Part shown: piece by piece, positions 12,033 to 25,342 of the stretch
Position numbering within the stretch: the stretch's first letter is position 1
Layout of the letters: each line of letters opens with the position of its first letter
Origin: Druceiella hillmani
Lineage: Eukaryota; Arthropoda; Insecta; Lepidoptera; Hepialidae
Direction: 5' to 3'
DNA: 64,000 nt
Assembly: GCA_039881145.1 (NCBI GenBank)
Contig: JAYKKI010000077.1
Coordinates: 808,501-872,500, forward strand
The notes under the pieces: model-generated
Databases searched by the model: none
Told to the model about the DNA's origin: nothing
What the model saw: only the letters and a program-made list of their open reading frames with translations
Program-made: the position numbers and the translations under genes

Positions 12033-12836
12033 GGGGAACATTGGCACCATTCATACACGGGGAAGCTTCATACAGTCACTATTTATAGAATAGCGCATTT
12101 ATTACGGCTTTGTGTGTGTGGGTAGGCGCGTGCAGCAGTCAGTTGTCACGAAGTTAGCCACCAGTGCGGCCGCTGCCAGCCATACGAGAGGACTTAATGT
12201 GTTTTCGTATGCTCAAAGTAAATATTTTGTCGATATTGTTGGATGTTCCGTGCTTTAGTGAGGCGTCAAATTCTATAGGATTATTGCCTAATGGTAAGTG
12301 ACTACAATCAAGATAATAATAATGTATATGTTTTGTGTGTTTTTCTACATGATTTGTGTGTCGGTATAAATATTTTATTTTTGAACTTCGGAGCAGGTTT
12401 GTGCGCCTTTTCCAGTGGCATATTCGCACGCGTACGTATGTACCGATTTTTTTTATTATTTCAGAAAATTTGCAAAATTTGTCCGGAATTATAAGAAGAA
12501 AAAGGTGTGTGGGTGCACAACAATAAATGAAGAAAATATGTCTGCGGTAACAAAAGATGTTTTGAAAGGACAATTTCCTTACTGAAAGGCAGCGGATAAA
12601 CATAATATTTAGGCTTCAACTTTGGAGAGTAGGGTAAAGAAAATAAAAAATAAACCTGATGATAATGATGACACCAACATATCAGTCTGAGTACACAAGT
12701 TACCAACTATTTTCTACCGAACAAGAGTCACAATTAAACAATTATATTGTAAAGAAGTTCAAAAATGCATTACGAGCTCACGATTGCTGTTTTACTTAAC
12801 CTGTATGAAGCTACCCTACAATGTATGAATGTTCCC
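12033..12836 (+). mobile_element. Small pogo-like DNA transposon, internally deleted
   Basis: The left end (12033-12075) and the complement of the right end (12801-12836) share GGGGAACATT, an inner CATACA and AGCTTCATACAG, forming imperfect inverted terminal repeats. A further copy of the motif lies just outside the right end (12841-12867). Between the ends lies the start of a pogo-type transposase (12470-12710) and no catalytic domain, as in a deletion derivative. Exact boundaries and target duplication are uncertain. Confidence 0.6.
12470..12710 (+). pseudogene. pogo-type transposase N-terminal helix-turn-helix remnant
   Basis: The plus-strand frame reads TTINEENMSAVTKDVLKGQF, then a stop, then KAADKHNI, a second stop, and STLESRVKKIKNKPDD. 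This is the pattern of the pogo/CENP-B-like DNA-binding start, where an acidic 'EEDM..A..DV..G' helix is followed by 'KAA.KYGVP.STL..RVK'. Internal stops show it is dead. No DDE domain follows before the right terminal repeat. Confidence 0.6.
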
Positions 12837-12869
12837 CACCCCATGTACGAATGTACCACGTAGTAGGGG

Positions 12870-14800
12870 TAGATTTGTTATGGAAATTGTATAATTAAGG
12901 AAAGATAATATAAATGGAAATCCAACGACTGTAATTCATAGCAGTTGAAAACACCTGAGACTTGGGGTCTTAAATGTTATTTTTATAATTGAGTGTGAAC
13001 ATATTAAACTTTTGACATTTACTTATAATTTACAGAAGTTTCAATCTACATAAATCTTAGTGCCGTAATGCAGGATGGGTAAAACTATTGCTGTACGCGC
13101 AGTATCTTCATGTGCAGTTAAAAATTGTGCGAATCACAAACTAGTGTTGTTGGTAAAAATTCGGTCTTTAGACGATTGTTTTGACGAATATAGTTACCTA
13201 GATATATAAGTGACGATACCTCCTTGAGAGACTTACTATCTGAATATATTGGCATGACACCTGCCCCGGTTATAACGTACAGATGATTTTAAACACATAC
13301 TTAGTATACTACGAATGGGTGAATAAGGCGTGTAAGCGGGAAAATATTCCTTTTGACGTTATAACTAATTGTTATCTTTTGTGCACCATTAAAACTGTTT
13401 TGACAGATAACTATCCCCCAAATTCTCTCGCTTCGTTAGTGTCCCGTTGTAATTTAATATTTTTATGTAGTTTAAATATGAATTTTTTTTGGTGTCTTGT
13501 TTAGTATTGATTTGTGAAATAACATATAGGAGAAACCAAAATAAAAAGAAGTTGCACTGTAAACACGATTTACATACTTATTTCTTTCATTTCATATTTT
13601 GGGTTAAATTATTATCAAACTAAAATTTGTGAAATAAACATACCATTTCATATACATTCTATTTTGTGTATATTTTCACTGTGCCATTTATTTGCTTTAT
13701 CAATAACGTATTCAAAAGATTTAACTCTAGAAATTTAGTTTCCTCTGAATTTGAAAGACCGTCATTCCTGAATTAAAAAACAAAAAAAATTTGGACAAAA
13801 CGATGAAGTCTACAAATTTTTTAGAAATTTAAAATTTTAATATAAACGTTAATTCTGTGAGACACTCAGATTAACCTGGGTTTCAATAAACATAACATAA
13901 AATATTTTTAGACTACTTACAAAAAGCCCACTACTAATTTCTGCAAGTATATGAACTAAATAAGATAGAAATCGCTAGTGATCATTTGAATGTAGTCTAT
14001 AAATAAGACCATTTGGAAACAGTTTTATTTCCATACGATCAAGACGTGGTTTTAGTAATAAACAAATAATCAAAAAATTTACATCCGCTTATAAAATATT
14101 ATGTTCTTTATAGAGTTAAAATTAAATGAAAATATGAACTGAATGGAAATTGATAAAATCACTATTCTTTCCGCTTTAGCTTCCATCATGAAAAACATTA
14201 ATACTCCTTATATATCCCATTATAGGACAACATTTCGAAAGACATTCGAAAGATGACCCTCAAGATGCACCTCATCCTTATCCTTAGTTTTGTTAGATAG
14301 ATTACGTCTGGGGATTTATGGTAATATATTAAATCTGTTGCCGAATATATAGACGAATTCGTGGTTAAAGAAATTACATAATATGTGTTTATTATGATTG
14401 TATAGGTTTATTGCTACAATCATAAGCTAATAAATAATTTATGAATCATAGAAATGTCGCCAAACACGGGAAGCATTTTCTGGCTTATCCATTGAAAGAA
14501 GTATTCGGTATGTATTTAAATATTAACATTATTTTGGGGAATGTTAAGAACTTTTACTCTAACAAGACAACTTTTAATAAAACAATTTTAGAAATATAAA
14601 ATTTATTTACACTAATTTTTTTCATATTTTCATAACATAAGACCAAAACCCTCTCATTAGCCATATATATCTATAAATAAAACATAAAATTGAACATTAC
14701 TTAACAACAGGACTCAGATAAGAAACAACCTTAAAAATTGTCAAACGAAACTAAGAAACACTTCAAATAAAAATATTCTGTTTAAAGGTCAATGACTTTT
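12870..14800. other. Intergenic stretch, no gene seen
   Basis: AT-rich sequence between two pogo-type elements. The only frame of note (13283-13504, 73 codons) has no recognisable domain. Confidence 0.5.
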
Positions 14801-14803
14801 ATA

Positions 14804-14823
14804 GTCCTGTGGGTCAAGTGTGC
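14804..14823 (+). repeat. Left terminal inverted repeat of the pogo element
   Basis: Twenty bases that pair with 17482-17501 with one mismatch, preceded by the dinucleotide TA. Confidence 0.88.
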
Positions 14824-15196
14824 TTTTAAACTTTGGCGCTTCAAAAACTCAAAAATTATTTGTAGAATGAAACAAAACTATGTTAATTTGTAAGACTGGT
14901 TATTTGCATTCAACTTAGACACAATAATAGTATTTTCAGTAGCTTGTATTTTAAGAAACTATAGAAAACAAAGACCGTTCCGTACTCGCACACTTACCTC
15001 AGTATGGAGGTAAGTGTACGCAACAACAAAAAAAGAAATATTGAGCTACATATTTATATATTTTTAGAACATAAGCAATATTATATAATTATTAAAATTT
15101 TCATCATAGATACTTAAAGTAATCAACATAATAATCGTCTTAAATCAAATATGAGATCAACTTGAACTTAGAAATTCTTAGTTATTTCGTCATACA

Positions 15197-17138
15197 TTAA
15201 TCACAAATAAAAGTGCCGTGTTCGAAGCTGGTGCACTGTTCGTGCCACCAGGCTCCACAAAGACTACATTCAATCCGGTCTTCAATCGATGGATGAGAAT
15301 ATTTTTCGCCACATAAAGGGCAATAATACTTATTTTCGTCATTTTCTGGTTTCTTCTTTTTAAGGGTCTTATTTTTGGCAGTCTCATGATTTTATAGCAA
15401 TTTTTTTAGTTTTTAATCTTTTTTTAAATCTACTTGTATTTTTTTGGCTAATTTCTCTTCTTCCTTTTTTTTCTTAGTTCTTAACTCAGATACAAAGGGA
15501 CTATCGGTAGCAATTATTGACTTTTTGCCTTTTCGTCGTCGATTTTGTGATGTTGTTTTCGGCAGAGCTTGTATAGACTACAATGGTATGAATTCTTTGC
15601 TGGTTGAAGCTACATGTGTTGGTGAAAATGCAATGGTGGCTGAACTGGTTCACAGTTTTGTATGTCGCTGAACATGATTGGGAGATTTCTAAGAAGTTTT
15701 CTTGTGTTTGCTGTCAGCGTTGGATGATGTCAATGCATGCTCAGTAGTCAAGAGTAGATCTTGGACAGGGTGACTGAATGATGTGGTAGCTGTGAAGCTA
15801 TGCAATGAAGAGTCTTGCTATGACATAGAAAGATTATGTAATATCGAAGCTTAAGTCGTTTCTGCACTTTCCAAAACTTCTTGTGTTGGCTGTGTAGAAG
15901 AGGTGGACGCTACTAAGTTTGTCAAATGCTGTGCGTGTGGTGGAGTTGAATCTTCTTGGAAAGGTTCCTGTACTGCTGTAGTTGGCAACATCTCTTCTAA
16001 ATTTTGGGCAGGAATCATGTCAGATACAGAAGCTACCGCGAAATCTTCTTCCGAAAAATGTCTCTGTCTATTGGCCAGATTTCAGAAACTTTGAAACCTG
16101 AAACCGCATTGCTAAGCAGAGCTGCTTTTTGAATAGCCTCATTCACCAATTGAGCTACTTCTGTTTGTACAATCACGCGGCCTGGATGGTGGCTTAGCCA
16201 ATTATCACATGCGTAAGCGAATTTTGTTTTCAGAGGCCCAAAAAACCCACAAACTGAGGGCTGCATCTTGTGGCTACTATGAGGTGGGAGAGTAAGCATG
16301 TGAATGCCATTATCACGACAAAACAGTATAGCACTCAGAGAGATGTGGCTGCTATGGTTGTCTAAAATTAGTAAGACAGGATTATCTTTGGTTGGCTGAA
16401 CATTGTCTTTAAAATAGGGTAGGTATTCTAGAAAAAGGCTCGTATTTATGAATCCTGAATCAGAAACCATTCAGATACTACCTTCGGGTGCATTGTTAAG
16501 CAAATAACCTTGCATTCTTTTCCGGGGAAAAATTAATGCTGGAGGAACATAGTGTAATCGTTTGGCCTCTTTCAGCAGAAACGATTTTTCCCACCAGCTT
16601 TTTTCTTTCACCGATATTACTTTTGATATTTTCTTTGGTACAGTATTGACTCCACTTTCATCCATATTATACATTCGACTGGGTAAGAATTTGTAATGTT
16701 GTTTGGGTAAGAAGTTGGGACTGGCTGCCGCAATTTCAATTCAGGAAACCTTTTGATAAATCCATATACCCAATCTCGGCCAGCTAATTTTGTGGATGTG
16801 TTGAATCTATGCGTAATTTTATTTACTTCAGCATACTCAAAAACCAACTTCTGGAGGTTTTGCATAGCGAGACCATAATAAAGATCATCACTTTGTTTAA
16901 TATATTTTTATATATCAGTCTCTTGCTCTTTGGTGAATGTCAAAGAAAATCTTCCCATGCTGGTTGCTGTCTTCCCAGCTTTTAACCGTTTCCGCAAAGT
17001 ACTTTCTTTAAGTCCGACTTTAGATGCAGCTTTTCTTTTACATGCAGATTTTCTTTTCATTTTGAAATTAATAATTTGGTGGCTTCCAGCTGTTCATCTG
17101 TGACTATCCGGAGCTTTCCTTAGGTAATCTCGAGGCAT
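15197..17138 (-). pseudogene. pogo/Tigger-type DDE transposase, several frameshifts and stops
   Basis: The start codon is at 17136-17138 (MPRDYLRK). After early breaks the reading shows a helix-turn-helix (KESTLRKRLKAGK), the CENP-B-like segment (LAGRDWVYGFIKRFPELKLR) and then the DDE core. The first aspartate sits in YNMDESGVNT and the second in LLILDNHSSH. The region around the expected third aspartate reads HKMQPSVCGFFGPLK, with valine where the family has aspartate in LQPLDV. The C-terminal part (15197-15390) encodes a cysteine-rich ribbon: CPLCGEKY, then CSLCGAWWHEQC, then a terminal CD and TAA. In-frame stops and frameshifts near 16470, 16620, 16900 and 17100 leave no continuous protein. 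This transposase type cuts at TA sites; this copy is inactive. Confidence 0.88.
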
Positions 17139-17481
17139 TTTGAATTAATATTTGTACTCTGAAACAAAACATAGCAACACATGTACAAAGTTATGCAAGC
17201 GGGGTAAGTGTGCGCATGCGCATTATGTTGCACTCGATAGCAAATAGCATATTTGTAAAAAATTTACATGACTATAAAAGATTACGAGTCAAATGTGACA
17301 AAATATGGTAAATATTTTAGCAAAAATCTTTATTTACCTGTCAGATCAAAATGGCGCGCGAGCAGCCGCTGCGACACGAGCGCTTCGCATGACGTCCCGC
17401 GGGGCACTGAAGAGAGGGGTTGCCGATCTTTAGCTCTATATAGTTTTCAAGATATTTTGAACGCGCACAATTAGACGCTGC

Positions 17482-17501
17482 GCACACTTGACCCACATGA
17501 C
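17482..17501 (-). repeat. Right terminal inverted repeat of the pogo element
   Basis: The complement of 14804-14823 with one mismatch; TA follows at 17504-17505. Confidence 0.88.
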
Positions 17502-17509
17502 TCTAACGA

Positions 17510-18540
17510 CTAACAAAATGATCTCGTGCTTATTTTATTAAACAAATATAATTTATTCATAATTAGTAATTAAGGATTATTTGGGTTATACATCATTTCG
17601 TTTATTATTAAAGTATTTGAGGAGTTAAAAATGTTAATTTCGATAATAACAGACGCTCGTTGTAGAATAATCGCGTTGTGTTTGAAAATCAAACAAAGTA
17701 CATATTTTTTCCCTACAACTTTGTTTTATTTATTCATTTGGTATTTTATCTCCTTCATGAAAATGCTCAAATTTATATTTCTCACAGTGCACCCAAATGA
17801 TACACCGAAAATATTTAAGACTAAACAAAATCACATAACGAGTGGAAACAATGGAAGTACAAAGTGTACAAGATGTTGCATAAAACTTCAATCAATCATT
17901 TATTTTTGAGGCATTAGTTACTTTTATGGAATTTAATTATCCTCAAAAACATATTTAAGTTAAATTGTGGTCGAGTTTCTAATTATGGGTCCTAGTAAAT
18001 AAATCACAAATAAACTTTGAGTAAATGAGTTGTTCTTTTCAGTTTACGTTGTCGCTATGCTATGTACACTTATGCACACAAGGTCAATTCAATTTCGGGG
18101 TGTGGGAAGAGTAGAGTATTCTATTTCCGTGCCCTCGGGCATTCGATATAAGCTCATTTTACTTTTTCGGTACTAAGATGCATAAATTTACTCGTTACGT
18201 ACTTTATTATTATATCTATCCATACGTGCAATACAATTGTAAAAAATTCTGATCTCCACATTGAATAAAGTAAAGAAAAATTTATTTAGAGGAACGTAAC
18301 AAATGAAATAAAACACAAAAATATTGTTTTTTAACATTTTAGTCTGAACTCTTTGTTTGTTAATCTGTTTATTTCGTATTATGCATTACATAAGAACAGT
18401 TAAGAAAATCTAAATAAAATTTTCATCGCAACCGGACTAAAAGGAAGATTTGGTAATTTGACATTTCAATACAGAGCTCGTTACTTGAAATCAATTTACT
18501 TTTGTAGTTATTATAATCACACTAATTCGAAATTCAAACG
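17510..18540. other. Intergenic stretch, no gene seen
   Basis: AT-rich sequence; the 92-codon frame at 17631-17909 has no recognisable motif. Confidence 0.5.
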
Positions 18541-18544
18541 ATTT

Positions 18545-19255
18545 TGAACAAAGATAGCGACATCCCGCTCTCACAATAAATCATCACTACATTAGATTTC
18601 GGCCAAAGTTAGGATGCCGAAATCAAACTTCGCAATGTTTTTGAGAAACAAAGCAGCGGCGTGTATTTTTCTTGAAATAGTTCTTCATTGTGTTAAATTT
18701 TATTATATTGTAAAGATTAAAAGTTGCAGCGTCCGTATCTCTCACAATAAGTCGTCACTGATTCAAAAATTTAGGTACTGAATTAATTTTTTTATATTTT
18801 TGAGTTGAAAGATGTCGGCATCTGTCTCTCTCAAAAAAAATTTTCACTATAATCAATTTCAATTTAATTTAAGAGGGGCAGATACCACCAAACTGAAATT
18901 AAAAAAAATTGTAATATTCGAATTCAGTACCTTAAAATTAATCGAAAATGATATTGTAGCGATTTGTTATGAATTACAGATGCCGCCATCTTGAACTTGG
19001 AGACATTGTATAATTCAAATTCTGATCTAAACTAAAATGAAATGCAATTGCAAGTACTAATTATATCTATTATTATTTTGCCTTTCAACATGCGCTTTAG
19101 TTGGTCTAATGGTGCCTTTTGGCAAATGACGGGTGCCGCCACCTTGAATATCAAAGGAATTGCAAAATACAAATTCTACCCAAGTTTAGTTGAAAATGAA
19201 TATTGAGGCAATTAATTGCAAATGACAGACGCCATCATTTTGAAATATAGTGATT
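18545..19255. repeat. Diverged repeat tract with two alternating motifs
   Basis: Three copies of a 'tctcacaataa(a/g)tc(a/g)tcact'-like block occur at about 18570, 18738 and 18822. They are followed by three copies of a 'gccgccatcttgaa'-like block at about 18979, 19136 and 19229. Spacing is irregular (roughly 85 to 175 bases), so this is an old decayed tandem or composite repeat, not a clean satellite. Confidence 0.6.
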
Positions 19256-19259
19256 ATTT

Positions 19260-20540
19260 ATTCCAAAAATATTGTGAATTTGAAAGAACGTCTAGTCATT
19301 TTTCAAAATAATACGTATTTAAAAGACGCAGGTTAACAGAAGCCAAACGTCATTCTATTCATTTCTCAATTATATACGTGACAGTGTCTCGCTCTATATG
19401 ATAGCATGGTCAAAATGTTTGCGTTGCATAAATTATCTCATCTATCATCGGCCGTTCCTCGGAAACTATAAGTGATACGTTAAATATATTTATATTATTA
19501 TGGAATTTGAGATTTGTTCTAAATGCTGTAACTATAAAAATGCGCGAGGACGGTATATGTTCCTCAACACAGGCACTATTAGATATATATCTGTATTTTT
19601 CATGTATGTAAAAATATTTAGCTAAGCTTAAATATTGTTTAACAAAAATTCGAATTTAACTAAAAATTTGTGTTTAACTTATGGACGGATTTACAAAAAC
19701 GCCGTTCGAAAACGGATATTTACTTGCTGTAAAATTATATGACGATGCCGCTTGTGGTGTATAAAAATGTATACCCTATTTGCATTACCTTGATATTAAT
19801 TAATTCGATATTATAAATAAAATGAAATTATATATTCAATATTTGTTTGGTAACCAGTTTTATTTATTTTGTATTTTTAATTATGTTCAAATAACCATAA
19901 TTAATTAAATGGCTGTGTGAAATGATATTATTTTCCACATGCTGCTTTACCGAGGTAGCAAATAACTCGTGATTACTAATTGTGTCTACTATTATTATAC
20001 TTATGGTATGCCTTTAGGGGGAATAATTGGATTTTGTCTATAAATTAAAAACGCAGCTTAAAAATATAACTACAGCATGTCATATTTTTAAGTGATTCCA
20101 CTAATGCTTTGTAAAGCTGCTGAAGCGCTTACTTCCTCCATTCTTTCCAAAATGCGTGTAGTATAGATTTTGACAACTTAGGATATATTTAATATATATA
20201 ACTGAATTGAGCACCATTGATAAATATGACAATTGGGGGACTACTAATGTCAGGGGCAGTCAGTGATGCAAAATATTATAAAAATTAGAAATACAACTTA
20301 TTTTAATTATTATTTGTTTTGAAACGTAAAGTTGCTATTTCTTCTTTTTAGTTAGTCAATTGCCATAAAATATACCCTACATGTTACCTCAGAGAAAACA
20401 GAAATCACTAGTAAAAGCTTCATCGAAATTCTTTTAATGGGATTTGGACAAATAAACGGGCTCACAAACATTTGAAAAAGAATATTTTTATTTTCTATTA
20501 CTTTTGTTATGTTACCCTAAACGTTTCCTTCGTAAATGTA
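19260..20540. other. Intergenic stretch, no gene seen
   Basis: AT-rich sequence without a recognisable open frame, repeat or RNA gene. Confidence 0.5.
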
Positions 20541-20940
20541 TTTAACCATCATACATCTTCGCTATTTCGAATAATGTAATCGGTTTCGTGGGGTATTTCA
20601 GTCCCCCATAGCTTAAAACCGAAGAAAGCATTAAATTATAATTTTTAAATATTTTTCTAGTCGTTAAATAAAACTTCAAAATGATAATTTAATTTTTTTG
20701 CTTTTATTAAAAAAAAACACTTGAGGCCAAATTTAGCCGTTTTTTAATCACCCTTATTTTTCTAATCATCATAAATGGTTTTATAATACTAAACAATTTC
20801 TGAGATCAAAGATATATTTTTGTAACAAAACAAACCTTATTCTTTAAAATAATACTAACAAAAATTAAAAAATATATATATATAAGAATTGAGAGGTATT
20901 AATAAGAGACTACAATATCACTTCCAGGAGAATGTTGGGT

Positions 20941-22432
<1,492 letters not shown>

Positions 22433-22776
22433 TGTAAGTGTCGAATCTGAAAAATAAAATAAAAATCAAAACACTGACAATCAAAAATAACAATCATAAA
22501 CGGATTCGTGGGGTACTTTTAGACACCAGTACTCACCTAAATCACAAACTAACGATGATAGCGTTGCACTCGTTCGCCCACTTGGTGTTCACACCGAATA
22601 GTAAGAATACAAGGAGCGCCGGCGCACTTGAAAGGCGTGTGAGTATGGTAGTAAAGTAATGCCGGTGGGGTACTTTTGAACCCCACGAAATCGTTTGATG
22701 ATTAATATACAGACAGGCCATTTTTACAGTTTTTTTATTGCAACTAAAGTTTCGCTAAAATATGTTTATTTATCAT

Positions 22777-22943
22777 TCTTTCAAGTCGCAACGGCGCAAG
22801 GGATTGCATTGATTTATGAAATGTTACATACGCAATATAAAGAAGCTAGAAAAACAATCAGTTTAATATTTAATTTAGAGTCCTACCTATTACATTATAA
22901 ATTCAAAATACGTTTATTTGTTTCTTCTATAAATAACAGCTGA
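22777..22943 (+). pseudogene. Possible gustatory receptor C-terminal fragment
   Basis: Just outside the piggyBac end, after a TTCTTTCAAG acceptor-like site, the frame reads YEMLHTQYKEARKTISLIF and then SYLLHYKFKIRLF to a stop. This resembles the general pattern 'C....EA.KT..LL..L' then 'LLH.K..F' found between helices 6 and 7 of insect gustatory receptors. The signature cysteine and the final TYhhhhhQF are missing. The match is weak, and a chance frame is quite possible. Confidence 0.25.
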
Positions 22944-22949
22944 ATAAGG

Positions 22950-23515
22950 TATCATTTTTGCCTAGAGATAGTTGGTTTGCCGAAAAATTAAATAAAATAC
23001 ATTTTGTGCTAGGAAACCTCGTTCCAACTAATATTATAGTCCTAACTTATACAAGTTTTTTTCTTTCATAAAACGTATATTAGCGACTCAAATATAAATT
23101 TTAGAGAATTGAGTATTATCTTCATTATAAATGGCGTGTGTTGTGTTTGAAAGCTATTGTCATTCGTCTACGTAGGTATTCACTTAATTTATCAACGTGT
23201 ATAACTAACAAACCTTTTTATTCACTTTATTTATAAAATATTTTATTTAATTCGTATACAAAAATGAAACGAACGAAATTATAATTACTTTATTCCCTAT
23301 GCATAGACATAGTAACTAATATAAAATTATATAAATGAATTTGATTTAGTATCTATGATTATTAGCTATATATTGAATAACACTAGATTTTTCTATAATG
23401 TGGTTTGAAAAATCAAAATAATAAAAACTAAATTAGATTAAAAAGAAATAACTAAATTTCTGTTAATTTAAATTGAATGTTTCGTAGAAACATCGATGAA
23501 TAAGTCCTGTAATGT
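22950..23515. other. Intergenic stretch, no gene seen
   Basis: AT-rich sequence before the duplicated block that leads into receptor pseudogene B. No open frame of note. Confidence 0.5.
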
Positions 23516-23519
23516 CATC

Positions 23520-24189
23520 ACAAAGTACTGCGCCGCCTTCCCCCTTTTCAAATCAAATTTCATTATATGTGGCACAACTTTTGTTTTATTGCAAATAACA
23601 AAATCTGTGTAGATAGGAAAAAATTGTGCGCATGCTGTTTCTGCCCTGTGCGTCGGGTAAACTCATTTGGTTCAGAAAAAATCATACAAAGTACTCCTAT
23701 ATATATGTAGGTCGTAATATATCGTCACAATATTTCTAAAAATTCGTGATAAATGGTTTTCTATAATAAATGGTGATGGAAAATCCGTTTAAAATCACAT
23801 GGCATTAAAAATATGAGAATTTATCGTTCAAACAAACAATAGTAATTACAGTGCTGATGAATTGTTGGTGATTTATTGTTGGCTGTTTTCACCGGTCTCT
23901 GTATAAATATAATTTATTGTCATTATTTTAATGAAGGTCGAACCTAACCTTTCTCTTTCACATTTTAGAAAATGATACTATTTTCATTGATTAAATTCTG
24001 TCCGAACATACAGTCGTCCTTCAGCACAACCGAACTGAGGCCAATTGGCTAATGTCACCTGCAGCCTTCATTAATTGAATTTTTTTCACAAATTATTGAC
24101 CGTCTATTTTACGTAAACTAGTTAGTTGCTGCCTAAACTTGTACGCTTTCAGACAAATTCTTATCTGGCTACGATTGAAACAGTCGATA
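23520..24189 (+). repeat. Upstream half of a segmental duplication (partner at 53245-53903)
   Basis: This region aligns by eye with 53245-53903. Shared landmarks include 'ctctgYataaatataattYattg' (23896 and 53621), 'acagtYgtccYtcagYac' (24010 and 53729), 'gtaaactag' and 'gtacgctttca'. Both blocks lead straight into a receptor start codon, so the upstream DNA of the receptor was duplicated together with the gene. Confidence 0.8.
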
Positions 24190-25032
24190 ATGCCCTCTAC
24201 TAAAGTATTTGATATAGAAAACAATAATATTAACTTTCAAGATATATTCTGGCATATTTTGTTTTGCAAATATTTGCTCGGTTCCGGGAGAAGAAAGACA
24301 ACTTCACGCAGAATACTCTGTTTCATGAGAATCTGCATTATGTTAACCATTGTGTTAACTATCATTTGACGTATATTCAATATTGGTACTTAGGATTGTT
24401 AGGTAATATTGTGATGATTAGTTACGGGGTATTTTTAACGGGATCAAATATTCTGCGGAAGAAAAACATTTATGACATTTTGGCAAGTCAAGTTAAAGAA
24501 GTAGATAATCAACTAGAAATTCCTTATCTGAACCGTTTATTGAAGTACGACAAGCGACGAAATATTATTTTGCTTCTGGTGATTTTTACATATAATTTAA
24601 TGGCAGCATGTTTTTTATATTATCTTTCCCGCCGCACGGACATTATTTTGATTTTATTTATTTTTCTTACTACTCGTACTTCTTATCGCATTAATATTGA
24701 TTTGGAAATATTATTATTTTTTACGTTTGCTTATGGCGTAACAAGACGCATTCAGTTGATCAATTCATTTTTTGGTCCCACGAATGCCCAGACCGTTTTG
24801 CGGTGTTAAACCGATATTGTACAAATTCTAATTCAAACGACGACAACTCCACCAATCAGCTTTATATCTTGCCTCTGAAAGAAAAAAACTATTTCCAATT
24901 TATCAGATTTATTCTTAAAATTTATGGACTCACGCCAATGTTTAAATTGTGCGTTTGAGATTCAGGTAATACACATTCATTGGAATATTCGCATGTAAAA
25001 ATTGTGTCGTTTAGTTTAAAAATTCCACAAAT

Positions 25033-25086
25033 TTTAGTATATACTTAACACAGATACCCAGTGGTTTATACTTAACACAGATTCCC
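25033..25086. repeat. Short tandem duplication in pseudogene B
   Basis: Two copies of a 'tatacttaacacagat(a/t)ccc' unit stand next to each other in the residual intron. Confidence 0.75.
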
Positions 25087-25169
25087 CAACTTTGAGACCT
25101 AAAATATTAATTCATTCCTTCATCATTAACCATATACACAACTGTATAAATGCTCTTTAAATTTTGCAG

Positions 25170-25342
25170 ATATTAAAAGTAAAAAACTACTAGAAACAAT
25201 TCAAGATCAATTGCATTGGAATAAAACAGGTCAACTCAATATATTTAACATGTTCGATGCACGCATGTCACTGCTACTTAGGTTCTCGGGCTTGACTGCA
25301 ACTTGTATCATTGTCCTGATTCAGTTTGTAAACTTTACTTGA
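25170..25342 (+). CDS. Gustatory receptor B, last exon (open frame retained)
   Basis: After the TTTTGCAG acceptor an open phase-1 exon encodes IKSKKLLETIQDQLHWNKTG, then NIFNMFDARMSLLLRFSGL and ATCIIVLIQFVNFT before TGA at 25340-25342. The C-terminal signature is altered (ATCIIVLIQF instead of TYhhhhhQF). The exon is uninterrupted even though the rest of the gene is broken. Confidence 0.75.

Larger units (their letters stand above)
14802..17505. mobile_element. pogo/Tigger-type DNA transposon, decayed
   Basis: The ends carry matching inverted terminal repeats: 14804-14823 (GTCCTGTGGGTCAAGTGTGC) and the complement of 17482-17501, which differs at one base. TA dinucleotides sit beside them at 14802-14803 and 17504-17505, as expected for the Tc1/mariner-pogo group. 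Two extra bases lie between the right repeat and its TA. Subterminal variants of the terminal motif (ggtaagtgtgcgc and similar) occur at about 14988-15017 and 17199-17213. Inside is one minus-strand transposase pseudogene. A GC-rich patch at 17350-17420 stands out from the AT-rich neighbourhood and may be element promoter or untranslated sequence. Confidence 0.85.
24190..25342 (+). pseudogene. Gustatory receptor pseudogene B, exons 2 and 3 missing
   Basis: The frame opens at ATG 24190 and reads INFQDIFWHILFCKYLLG, shifts near 24280-24360, and continues from YIQYWYLGLLGNIVMISYGV. Receptor-like text follows (ILASQVKEVDNQLEIPYLNR, then INIDLEILLFFTFAYGVTRR), parallel to FDLEIILFCLILFNITKR of gene C. 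Two more frameshifts follow at about 24775 and 24930 before the conserved donor TTCAG|GTAATA at 24965. Only 204 bases separate this donor from the acceptor of the last exon, so exons 2 and 3 were deleted. The last exon is intact and ends with IIVLIQFVNFT. A receptor-derived channel is not made from this locus. Confidence 0.85.

Noticed and set aside
12154..12603. A 149-codon minus-strand frame
   Set aside because: It runs antisense to the recognisable pogo DNA-binding remnant within a small transposon and has no known motif.
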